Below are positions 9,400 to 16,867 of a DNA stretch of 64,000 nt, piece by piece; within the stretch, counting starts at the first letter, position 1; the number at the start of each line of letters is the position of its first letter. The DNA is from Ruminobacter sp964520475 (GTDB lineage: Bacteria > Pseudomonadota > Gammaproteobacteria > Enterobacterales > Succinivibrionaceae). Location: positions 42,121 to 106,120 of the forward strand of contig CAZFNS010000005.1 of NCBI GenBank assembly GCA_964520475.1, read 5' to 3'. The translations under genes and the position numbers were made by a program. The notes beneath the pieces were generated by a model. It was not told the origin of the DNA. It did no database searches and worked only from the letters and a program-made list of their open reading frames with translations.

Positions 9400-10005
9400 A
9401 TGAAGCATAAGATTGTGCTGGCCACGGGCAATCCGGCCAAGTGCCGCGAATTCGGCGGCATGCTCGAAAACACCGATATCGAAATCATTCCCCAAAGCGC
9501 TTTCAACGTTCCCGCCGCGGCGGAAACCGGCGCCACCTTTGTGGAAAACGCCATCATCAAAGCGCGCAACGCCGCCGCTTTCAGCGGCCTGCCCGCCATC
9601 GCGGACGACTCGGGACTCGAGGTCGACGCCCTGAACGGCCGTCCGGGGGTTTACTCCTCGCGCTACAGCGGCGAAGACGCGACCGACGAGCGTAATCTCG
9701 ACAAACTTATCGGGGAGATATCCCGGCTGCCGGAAAACCGCAGAAGGGCGAGGTACTGGTGCGTGCTGGTCTACATGCGGCACGCCGAGGATCCCACGCC
9801 GGTTATCTGCCAGAAATCCTGGGAAGGCAGAATCATCACCGAAAAGCGCGGCTCGAACGGTTTCGGCTACGATCCCGCCTTTCTGATCCCGATCCTCGGC
9901 CAGACCGCGGCGGAGATCTCCCCCGAGCTCAAGAACAAACTGAGCCACCGCGGGCAGGCCATGGCCGAAATGTACCGGGTGCTGACGCGGATCTACGGGG
10001 ACTGA
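9400..10005 (+). CDS. rdgB: XTP/dITP diphosphatase (RdgB/HAM1 family)
   Basis: House-cleaning pyrophosphatase that hydrolyses dITP, ITP and XTP to monophosphates, preventing their incorporation into nucleic acid. Family motifs are visible: the nucleotide-binding N-terminus LATGNPAKCREF, the ADDSGLEVDAL segment with catalytic acidic residues, and the C-terminal SHRGQAM motif. The ATG at 9400 is chosen over one at 9370 because AAAAGGA lies just before it and it gives the conserved N-terminus; length is 201 residues. It is followed after one base by hemW, as in many gammaproteobacteria, so the two are probably cotranscribed. Confidence 0.95.
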   Translation: MKHKIVLATGNPAKCREFGGMLENTDIEIIPQSAFNVPAAAETGATFVENAIIKARNAAAFSGLPAIADDSGLEVDALNGRPGVYSSRYSGEDATDERNLDKLIGEISRLPENRRRARYWCVLVYMRHAEDPTPVICQKSWEGRIITEKRGSNGFGYDPAFLIPILGQTAAEISPELKNKLSHRGQAMAEMYRVLTRIYGD

Positions 10006-10006
10006 C

Positions 10007-11143
10007 ATGGATATCCCGGAGCTCGGAATATACCTGCATATCCCCTTCTGCGCGCGGAAATGCCCGTACTGCGACTTCTACTCCGAGGTTAACGCCTCCG
10101 CAAGCGTCATGAACGCGTACGCGGACGCTCTTATCCGGGAATTGTCCGGATACGCGGACGCCGCCGGGAACCGGACGATCCGATCCGTTTACATCGGCGG
10201 CGGCACTCCTTCGCTGCTGCCGCCTGACCGCGTCGCGGCCGTGCTCGACTGCGTCGGAACCCGTTTCGACTGCGCCGCGGATATGGAGATCAGCATGGAG
10301 GCCAACCCCGGAACCCTGACCCCCGCTTCCGCCGAGGCTTTCAAAGCCGCGGGGGTAAACAGAATCAGCCTCGGCGTGCAGTCGCTCGGCGACGCTGACC
10401 TGAAAGCCCTGGGGCGCATCCACGACCGCGCCGGGGCGCTCAAAGCGCTGGAAACCGTAAGCTCGCGCTTTGACAACTTCAACGTCGATCTCATGCACGG
10501 GCTCCCGGGACAGACGGCGGACGGCGCCCTGCGCGATCTTGAAGAAGCGCTCGCCTTTAATCCGAAGCACGTCTCCTGGTACCAGCTGACCGTCGAGGAA
10601 GGCACGCCTTTCGGGAAGAATCCCCCGGTTCTCCCCGACGACGACACGGTCGCGGAAATTTCCCGGCGCGGCGGGGAACTGCTCGAAGCGTCGGGTTACT
10701 CCCGCTACGAGGTAAGCGCCTTCGCCCGTCCGGGCTTCGTCTGCCGGCATAATCTTAACTACTGGGAATACGGGGACTACCTGGCCGCGGGGGCGGGCGC
10801 CCACAGCAAACTGACCGCCGGCGGCCGCATAACCAGACAGGCGCGGATCGAAGACGTCGGCGCGTACGTCGCGGCGGTTAACGGCGGGGGCTCTTTTTAC
10901 GCCGTAAACGAAACCGTCCCCGCGGAAAACATTCCGTTCGAGTACCTGCTTAACAGACTGAGGTATTTCCGGCCGTTCGCGTTCGCGGAATACGAGCGGC
11001 GCACCGGTTTGAAATTCGCGGACATCCTGCCCGCATTCCGCAAGTTCGCGGCGGAGGGACTGGCGGTAATCGCGGACGAAACCGTAACCGTAACGCCGAA
11101 AGGGCGCCTGTTTTTGAACCGGATGCTCAGGGAATTTATCTGA
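10007..11143 (+). CDS. hemW: Radical SAM protein HemW (heme chaperone, formerly oxygen-independent coproporphyrinogen oxidase-like)
   Basis: The radical SAM iron-sulfur motif CxxxCxxC is at residues 15, 19 and 22 (CARKCPYC), followed by the glycine-rich GGGTPS SAM-binding segment and a C-terminal HemN-type domain. Its 378 residues and its position behind rdgB point to HemW, which binds heme and transfers it to acceptor proteins, rather than true HemN (about 457 residues, with an extra Cys near the cluster). It begins one base after the rdgB stop. Confidence 0.92.
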   Translation: MDIPELGIYLHIPFCARKCPYCDFYSEVNASASVMNAYADALIRELSGYADAAGNRTIRSVYIGGGTPSLLPPDRVAAVLDCVGTRFDCAADMEISMEANPGTLTPASAEAFKAAGVNRISLGVQSLGDADLKALGRIHDRAGALKALETVSSRFDNFNVDLMHGLPGQTADGALRDLEEALAFNPKHVSWYQLTVEEGTPFGKNPPVLPDDDTVAEISRRGGELLEASGYSRYEVSAFARPGFVCRHNLNYWEYGDYLAAGAGAHSKLTAGGRITRQARIEDVGAYVAAVNGGGSFYAVNETVPAENIPFEYLLNRLRYFRPFAFAEYERRTGLKFADILPAFRKFAAEGLAVIADETVTVTPKGRLFLNRMLREFI

Positions 11144-11164
11144 AAGGGGATGTCGGAGAAGAAG

Positions 11165-11241
11165 TGGTGCGTCTTATTGGACTCGAACCAACGACCCCCA
11201 CCATGTCAAGGTGATGCTCTAACCAGCTGAGCTAAAGACGC
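11165..11241 (-). tRNA. tRNA-Val (anticodon GAC)
   Basis: The minus strand folds as a complete cloverleaf of 77 nt: acceptor GCGTCTT/AAGACGC, D arm GCTC/GAGC with AGCTGGTTA loop, anticodon stem CACC/GGTG with loop TTGACAT (anticodon GAC), variable GGGTC, T arm GTTGG-TTCGAGT-CCAAT, and an encoded ACCA end. The body is very close to enterobacterial tRNA-Val(GAC). Confidence 0.97.
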
Positions 11242-11261
11242 ACTTCTGAGTGACTTTGCAT

Positions 11262-11289
11262 ATAGTACACTATTATTTTTCAAATGCAA
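11262..11289 (-). promoter_or_regulatory. Probable promoter of tRNA-Val
   Basis: On the minus strand, TTGCAT (11284-11289) and TACTAT (11262-11267) are separated by 16 bases, about 20 bases upstream of the tRNA 5' end in a markedly AT-rich stretch. Confidence 0.5.
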
Positions 11290-11815
11290 ATTTATTTTGG
11301 AAAAATTCACGATTTTTGGGGAAATTTTGCTTAAAACCCCGCCAAGGCCCGTAAAAACCGTCATTTCTTAAACGCGGCTCCAGCGTAGATATAATATCGG
11401 AATTTAAACTCTGCGCTTAAATTCCGACGGAGCCGGCGCCGGAGCTCCGGATCCCGTTACGCTCTCCCCGGCACTGCGGCCTCCCGATATCGACCCGGTC
11501 GCGTCGTCCCGGAAACCGCCGCGGCCGCCCCGGCCGAAGAACACGCCCCGCCGAATCATGCCGCCCCGCCGTCGGGGTATTCCTGCCGGAATCCGCGTAA
11601 AACGGGGGAACCGGCGCCGGGCTTTCGTCATAATACGCAAAAAGCTCCCTTGACACCGGCTTCGTTTCGCCGTCCGGACAAGGCAGGCCGTGCGGCTTGA
11701 AAGTCAGCTCATAGGTCCGCCTCTGAACCGCGATAAATTTCGCGAATTCCGCGCCGGTGTCGGGGCCGATGATTTCCCCGGCCGGTTCTCTCTGAAAAAT
11801 GACCGCTCTCGCCCC
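11290..11815. other. Intergenic region without a supported gene
   Basis: No reading frame here shows a recognisable start or domain; the open frames of 78-79 codons are low-complexity Arg/Gly/Pro-rich shadows. The only structure seen is a perfect 10-bp inverted repeat CGGAATTTAA-N9-TTAAATTCCG at 11398-11426, without a following T-run; it could be an operator or a remnant terminator. Confidence 0.5.
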
Positions 11816-12442
11816 TCACCTGATGAAATTCGTCAAACGCACCTCTTCGTACACGGGTCTGGCGACCCCCGCCTCGTCCGCGGCCGCGCCGGCTTTAAGG
11901 AGGTACGCCATATTGGTCCCGAGCGTGCGCATGGTTTGCAGTCCTTCCTCGTCCTGCCTGGCTTCTTCCGCCGTGAACCCGTGAATCTGGTTCCAGTACT
12001 GGGAAGAAACGACGTGCATATTGGTCATCAGGAAGTACTGGTTCAGGCGCTCAAAAGCCGCCGTCGCCCCGCCTCTGCGGCACGCCACCACCGCCGCCGC
12101 GAACATGCCGCGGAATTTGGCGCCGTCCGCGCTGAAAAACAGCCGGTCGAGAAACGAAGTGAGCCTTCCGTTGGGGCCGCCGTAGTAGACGGGAGACCCA
12201 ACGATCATGCCCCCGAATTCGTCCAGCCGGGCCGCGATTTCGTTGACCGTATCGTCTACGGCGCATTTGCCGGTCTGACCGCACCGGTAGCAGGCCAGGC
12301 AGTCCTGCATCGGTTTCTTGCCCAGCCATAAGATCTCCGTTTCGACGCCGTTCTTTTGCAGCGCGCCGGCGGCCTCCCGAAGAGCCACGTCGGTGCACCC
12401 GTGTTGATTGGGACTGCCGTTGATAAGAAGAACCTTCTTCAT
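11816..12442 (-). CDS. NADPH-dependent FMN reductase / flavodoxin-fold oxidoreductase
   Basis: Flavoprotein of 208 residues with the flavodoxin-like phosphate loop LLINGSPNQHGCTD at the N-terminus and VGSPVYYGGPNGRLTSFLDR in the middle, typical of the NAD(P)H-dependent FMN reductase / iron-sulfur flavoprotein group. A compact Cys cluster (DCLACYRCGQTGKC, about residues 47-60) resembles the iron-sulfur flavoprotein motif CxxCxxCxxxxC, so a 4Fe-4S cluster is possible. Start chosen at 12442, with GGAGG upstream; a longer frame to 12559 has no such signal. Physiological substrate unknown. A flavin reductase-like gene lies upstream on the same strand. Confidence 0.82.
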   Translation of the reverse strand: MKKVLLINGSPNQHGCTDVALREAAGALQKNGVETEILWLGKKPMQDCLACYRCGQTGKCAVDDTVNEIAARLDEFGGMIVGSPVYYGGPNGRLTSFLDRLFFSADGAKFRGMFAAAVVACRRGGATAAFERLNQYFLMTNMHVVSSQYWNQIHGFTAEEARQDEEGLQTMRTLGTNMAYLLKAGAAADEAGVARPVYEEVRLTNFIR

Positions 12443-12798
12443 GTCACATCCTCCGTTTTGTTTATCTTTGTTCTCAAACCGCGTCGCCGGCGGGGCGCTT
12501 TTCGGGGAGGTTCCCCGCCGCCGGGCGTGATTGCCGCCCTCGGACGCACGGTCTTTCAAGAGCGGGAAAATCGCGGTGCCGGTTCCGAAAAACGATAAAC
12601 CCTCGCGGGCCTATCCGGATCCCGGAATAATTTACCGGCCGGAGAACCCTCTCCTCAAAAAAATGGGAACGCGAGCGATCGCCGGCGGGTATCGTACCCG
12701 CGGGGGAAACAAATCCCGTATTCTTTCTCCGGCACCCCGGCAAACGGCCCAGCTCGCCACCGGTCCCCGGTTTGCCGATTATCCGCGTTCGGCGGTTG
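12443..12798. other. Intergenic region without a supported gene
   Basis: 356 bases between the two reductase genes. A short hairpin GCGGGTA-N3-TACCCGC lies near 12690, but the nearest minus-strand T-run is more than 20 bases beyond it. No convincing reading frame is present. Confidence 0.4.
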
Positions 12799-13272
12799 TC
12801 AGCGGAGGATGCCCGTGACCTCGCCGATGTACATGGTGTGCGGAGCCTCCGCGGCATAGTATGCCGCGACCACATCCCGGGGCATGGCCGCCTTGTACAA
12901 ATCCTGCCGGTAAATCTTCCTGCATATAAGCGTCGCCCGGGCCTCCCCGAACGTTACGGCATGCCCCAGAGACTTCGGAGTCAGACCGGCTCTCGCGACT
13001 TTGTCGCCGTCCCGGCCCGAGAGCGAGCCCAGCAACGCCAAAGCGCGGCGGTATTTCTCCGGATAGAAACTCACGGTGAAAAATTCGTTGGCCTCCATGA
13101 ATTCATGGGTAAAGCGCACCGGCTTCACGTACACCGTCGCCACCGGTTTTCCCCACAGCGTGCCCAGGCCGCCCCAGCTGACGGTCATGGTGTTGTAACG
13201 ATCGATTGTGCCCGCCGTGAGCAGCGCCCATTCCCTGTCGAAAATTTTGAATGAATCGGTGTTAAAATCCAT
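12799..13272 (-). CDS. Flavin reductase-like domain protein
   Basis: Product of 157 residues with the split-barrel flavin reductase-like fold: WALLTAGTIDRYNTMTVSWGG near the start and WGKPVATVYVKPVRFTHEFMEANEFFTVSF in the middle, as in FMN-binding flavoredoxin-type proteins. ATG at 13272 is preceded by GGGGGA; the longer frame to 13401 lacks family similarity in its first 43 residues. It is the first gene left of the parS array and may be cotranscribed with the downstream flavodoxin-fold gene despite a 356-base gap. Substrate unknown. Confidence 0.82.
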   Translation of the reverse strand: MDFNTDSFKIFDREWALLTAGTIDRYNTMTVSWGGLGTLWGKPVATVYVKPVRFTHEFMEANEFFTVSFYPEKYRRALALLGSLSGRDGDKVARAGLTPKSLGHAVTFGEARATLICRKIYRQDLYKAAMPRDVVAAYYAAEAPHTMYIGEVTGILR

Positions 13273-13616
13273 ACTGCAGATTCCCCCGCGCCGAGGCTTC
13301 ACCCCGTCGTCTTTTCTCCCCTTGCCGCTTTTCCGCTGCGGGATCCCGGACCTTCCGCCGGCGCATGCCGGAGTATACCCGATATTCCGCGAAATACTCA
13401 TGAGTTTCCGGAGCCCTTAAGCGCGTCTCCCGGTTTCCGGCCCGGTTACCCGGTTGTCTTTAATTTTAAAATACTCTCGGATGATTTTACCACACGGGAT
13501 TTTCTCTCAAAGCATCCCGCCGAATTCAGTCCGCGCCGGTTCGCCGCTTCTTTTCCGGGGCGCCAAGGATCGTTTAACCCGGATATTCTCCTTGTCGCAA
13601 GATGCCGTACAGTGAA
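13273..13616. other. Intergenic region preceding the parS array
   Basis: 344 bases with no supported gene and no intact parS core. An AT-rich patch occurs at about 13459-13475. Confidence 0.4.
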
Positions 13617-15649
13617 GGTTTCACGTGAAACATCGGCGGCCGACCGGGCGCGGCAGGACTGTTTCACGTGAAACAATCGAAACAAAAAGCACATGCGGAT
13701 TCCAGCAAAGATTTCATGTAAAACATTCTGGGAATTCCACACTCGGTCCGGCGTTTCACGTGAAACAATTCATGCTGGGAAAACACGCAGTCTGTTTCAC
13801 GTGAAACAGCCAGAGAATCCATGGGTAAGTATCATGGAAACGGAGCAGAGTTTCGCCCGGGAAGAACAGCGTATGTTTCACGTGAAACAATCGAAAAAAC
13901 AACATAAAGATTCCCAAAAAGGTTTCATGTATGAAACACTCTTGGAATTCGATACTGAGTATGACGTTTCACGTGAAACAATTCATGCCGGGAAAACACG
14001 CAGTCTGTTTCACGTGAAACAATCGTTGAATCCGCGTTCCAATCTGATGTTTCACACGGAACACGGCAGAGAGTAGATAACTTACGGAAAGTTTCACGTG
14101 AAACAGCCAGAGAATCCATGGATAAGTATCATGGAAACAGAGCAGAGTTTCGCCCGGGAAAAACGGCATATGTTTCACGTGAAACAATTGAAAAAACAAC
14201 ATGAAGATTCCCGGAAAGGTTTCATACATGAAACATTCTTGGAATTCAATACTGAGTGTGACGTTTCACGTGAAACAATTTATACCCTGAAAACATGCAG
14301 TCTGTTTCAAGTGAAACTGCAGTCTTAATGACTGAATTAAATGTTTCACGTGAAACATCGGCGGCCGGCCGGAAGAACCGCGAACTGCTTAACGTAAAGC
14401 ATTCTGAGAATCCATGGATAAGCATCATGGAAACGGAAAAGAGTTTCGCCCGGGAAGAACAGCGTATGTTTCACGTGAAACAATCGAAAAAACAACATAA
14501 GGATTCCCAAAAAGGTTTCATGTATGAAACACTCTTGGAATTCGATACTGAGTGTGACGTTTCACGTGAAACAATTTATACCCGGAAAACATCGGCGGGC
14601 GGCCGGCCGGAATAACCGCGAACTGCTTATCGTAAAGCAGTCTGAGAATCCACGAATAAGCATCATGGAAACGGAAAAGAGTTTCGCCCGGGAAGAACAG
14701 CGTATGTTTCACGTGAAACAATCGAAAAAACAACATAAGGATTCCCAAAAAGGTTTCATGTATGAAACACTCTTGGAATTCGATACTGAGTGTGACGTTT
14801 CACGTGAAACAATTTATACCCGGAAAACATCGGCGGGCGGCCGGCCGGAATAACCGCGAACTGCTTATCGTAAAGCAGTCTGAGAATCCACGAATAAGCA
14901 TCATGGAAACGGAAAAGAGTTTCGCCCGGGAAGAACAGCGTATGTTTCACGTGAAACAATCGAAAAAACAACATAAGGATTCCCAAAAAGGTTTCATGTA
15001 TGAAACACTCTTGGAATTCGATACTGAGTGTGACGTTTCACGTGAAACAATTTATCCCCGGAAAACATGCAGTCTGTTTCACGTGAAACTGCAGTCTTAA
15101 TGACTGAATGAAATGTTTCACGTGAAACATCGGCGGGCGGCCGGAAGAACCGCGAACCGCTTAGCGTAAAGCAGTCTGAGAATCCATGGATAAACATAAT
15201 GGAAATGAGGAGCAGAATTTCGCCCGGAAAAAACGGCGTATGTTTCACGTGAAACAATACCAAAAACACAGAGATTAACAAAAATGTTTCATGTGAAATA
15301 TATGCTTTGAATTCCAACCTCCGATCCGATGTTTCATGTGAAACAATTTATACCGGTAAAAATTGCATTATGTTTCACGTGAAACAATCGGAGAATCTTG
15401 GATAAACATCACCGAAATATAACGGTTTTTCGTCCGGGAAAAGGCGGCGTATGTTTCACGTGAAACAACCGGCATATGTCAAAACCAGAAGGCGTTACTC
15501 GTGAAAACTTCGCTCAAAGCGGCTGGCCGGCGCGCGGCGTTTCACGTGAAACATCGCCGAGTCGGGAAAATATTGGGAACCTTGAGGAACTTTGAAGTGA
15601 ATTCGGCCGGGTCATTCCGGCTTTATATCGTTTTGTTCCACGTGAAACA
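13617..15649. repeat. parS: Dense array of parS centromere sites
   Basis: The 14-bp core GTTTCACGTGAAAC of the ParB site TGTTTCACGTGAAACA occurs 23 times. Perfect 16-mers start at 13660, 13793, 13874, 14006, 14171, 14342, 14467, 14705, 14943, 15114, 15241, 15371 and 15452. Sites with only the first base changed start at 13617, 13752, 13965, 14090, 14262, 14558, 14796, 15034 and 15538; one with the last base changed starts at 15075. Degenerate sites start at 13710, 14048, 14303, 15285, 15330 and 15634 (the last inside recF). Spacings recur at 39-41, 81-84 and 91 bases. Being palindromic, the sites have no orientation. ParB loads at such sites as a CTP-dependent clamp; the cognate parAB genes lie at 44650-46335. 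The block is visibly more AT-rich than its surroundings and has no credible protein-coding gene: the open frames in it merely translate the repeat (FHVKQ, VSRET). Confidence 0.93.
14410..15066. repeat. 238-bp tandem repeats within the parS array
   Basis: About 2.75 copies of a 238-bp unit: sites at 14467, 14705 and 14943, and at 14558, 14796 and 15034, are each exactly 238 bases apart, and the intervening sequence is almost identical. Each unit contains two intact parS cores and one wide-spacer half-site pair (GTTTCATGTATGAAAC). More diverged copies of the same module lie at about 13817-13990, 14112-14290 and 15178-15345. Confidence 0.9.
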
Positions 15650-16709
15650 CGCGCAATTCCGTTTTAAACACCGATTCCAGCAAAGCGGATTCGCGGTTGA
15701 TGCAGGTGATGAAAAACTGATTGTTCGGGGACAGTTCGTCTACGATCCGGTAGACAAGTTTGAGGCTGTCCGTATCAAGCTCCGAAGCTATGTCGTCGAT
15801 TAAAAAGACGCAGTTGCATCCGGTCAGACTCTGGCAGACAAGTCCCTGGGCCAGCTTCAGGGCGATAATGAGAAGTTTCTGCTGTCCTCGGGACAGCAGA
15901 TCCAGCGAAGCGCTGTTATTTATTTTGATATTGAGATCGGCTTTATGAGGACCGATCAGCGAATAGCCGAACTTCAACTCCCTCTGGTAATGAGTCCGCA
16001 ACTGCTCCGAAAAGCTTTCGTAATCGGGCTTATGACCGGATACAAGTTCGAGGAAAATTTTCTGCCCGGGAAAAAACCTGAGGACGAGTTCGTTGGCGTA
16101 GGTGTTGAACAGTTCCAGGTAACTCTGCCGCTTGCCGGTAATTGCCAGTGAAATTTTTACAAAGGAGTCATCCCAGTAGGCCAGGTAATCGGCCGAAGCC
16201 TTGCCGGCGAGCAGCGCGTTGCGTTGTTTCAGTATCTGTCTGAAGGAACCGTATAAACCGGCGTACTCCCTGTAATGATAAAAGCAGCCCCAGTCGATAA
16301 AGCTTCTTCTCAGGGACGGACCGGCCTCCAGGAGAGACAATCCGTTTGGAACCACGGCCTGAACGCAAATATTTTCCGCGAGGTCGGCGACGCGGCTGAC
16401 ATTCGAACCGTTAAAATTAACCCTGATCTCGCCTTCCCGGTTACGCGCTATGCCGAGTTTGAACAAACCGGCCGCTTCGTCTTTGTACAACTCGGAAAAA
16501 AGCACGAACTCCGAGGCGTCGCGGTTGATTAAAACGGAGCTTTTGTTCGAACGGAAGGATCTGGCCTGGGCAAGGTAATTCACGGATTCGAGAACGGAGG
16601 TCTTGCCGCTGGCGTTCGCGCCGTAAAAGAAATTAATCCCCTTCCCCGGTTCCACCGTCGCGGACGTGAAATTTCTGAAGTCAGTCAGAGTCAATTTACG
16701 AATATACAT
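15612..16709 (-). CDS. recF: DNA replication and repair protein RecF
   Basis: SMC-like ATPase of the RecFOR gap-repair pathway that helps load RecA at single-strand gaps. Walker A (GANASGKTSVLESV, about residues 30-43), the signature LLSRGQQKLL and the Walker B segment VFLIDDIASELD are intact; the 365 residues match the family. It is the last gene of dnaA-dnaN-recF. Its final codons read FHVEQNDIKPE, where FHVEQ is encoded by a degenerate parS site at 15634-15649, so the array reaches into the coding end. gyrB, which normally follows, is absent here. Confidence 0.95.
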   Translation of the reverse strand: MYIRKLTLTDFRNFTSATVEPGKGINFFYGANASGKTSVLESVNYLAQARSFRSNKSSVLINRDASEFVLFSELYKDEAAGLFKLGIARNREGEIRVNFNGSNVSRVADLAENICVQAVVPNGLSLLEAGPSLRRSFIDWGCFYHYREYAGLYGSFRQILKQRNALLAGKASADYLAYWDDSFVKISLAITGKRQSYLELFNTYANELVLRFFPGQKIFLELVSGHKPDYESFSEQLRTHYQRELKFGYSLIGPHKADLNIKINNSASLDLLSRGQQKLLIIALKLAQGLVCQSLTGCNCVFLIDDIASELDTDSLKLVYRIVDELSPNNQFFITCINRESALLESVFKTELRVFHVEQNDIKPE

Positions 16710-16759
16710 GCGAACTAACGGGCGGCGCCTTCACCCGCCCGGGGTAACGGACGATTTCC

Positions 16760-16785
16760 CGCCGCGGGCGGGAGCGCCCGCGGCG
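16760..16785. other. Perfect 11-bp GC hairpin between recF and dnaN
   Basis: CGCCGCGGGCG-GGAG-CGCCCGCGGCG forms an 11-bp perfect stem with a four-base loop. No T-run follows on either strand, so it is not a classical terminator. It could be an attenuating or mRNA-processing structure between dnaN and recF. Confidence 0.6.
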
Positions 16786-16867
16786 ACGGGCAAAAAAAGG
16801 ATGCTCCCGGATGAACAAACAAAGCCGTGATGAACCCTCGCGCGCCCGTCTCGGCAAGACACAAATC

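Noticed and set aside
5917..10008. Very long antisense open frame opposite acrB (1363 codons)
   Set aside because: A shadow frame from high third-position GC on the real genes; His/Asp/Val-rich composition and no domain.
11404..11656. Overlapping 78- and 79-codon frames on the minus strand
   Set aside because: Two overlapping frames with Arg/Gly/Pro-rich products, typical of GC-rich noncoding DNA.
13693..15317. Many open frames of 60-128 codons on both strands with repeated FHVKQ, VSRET and ETFLEF peptides
   Set aside because: They are translations of the parS palindrome (TTTCACGTGAAACAA reads FHVKQ) and its tandem modules in different frames. They occur equally on both strands, lack RBSs and show no domain, so they are not genes or a repeat-protein family.
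13617..15649. CRISPR array
   Set aside because: The repeats are 14-16-bp palindromes matching parS, the intervals are variable (39 to 147 bases) and are themselves repeated rather than unique spacers, and no cas genes are nearby.
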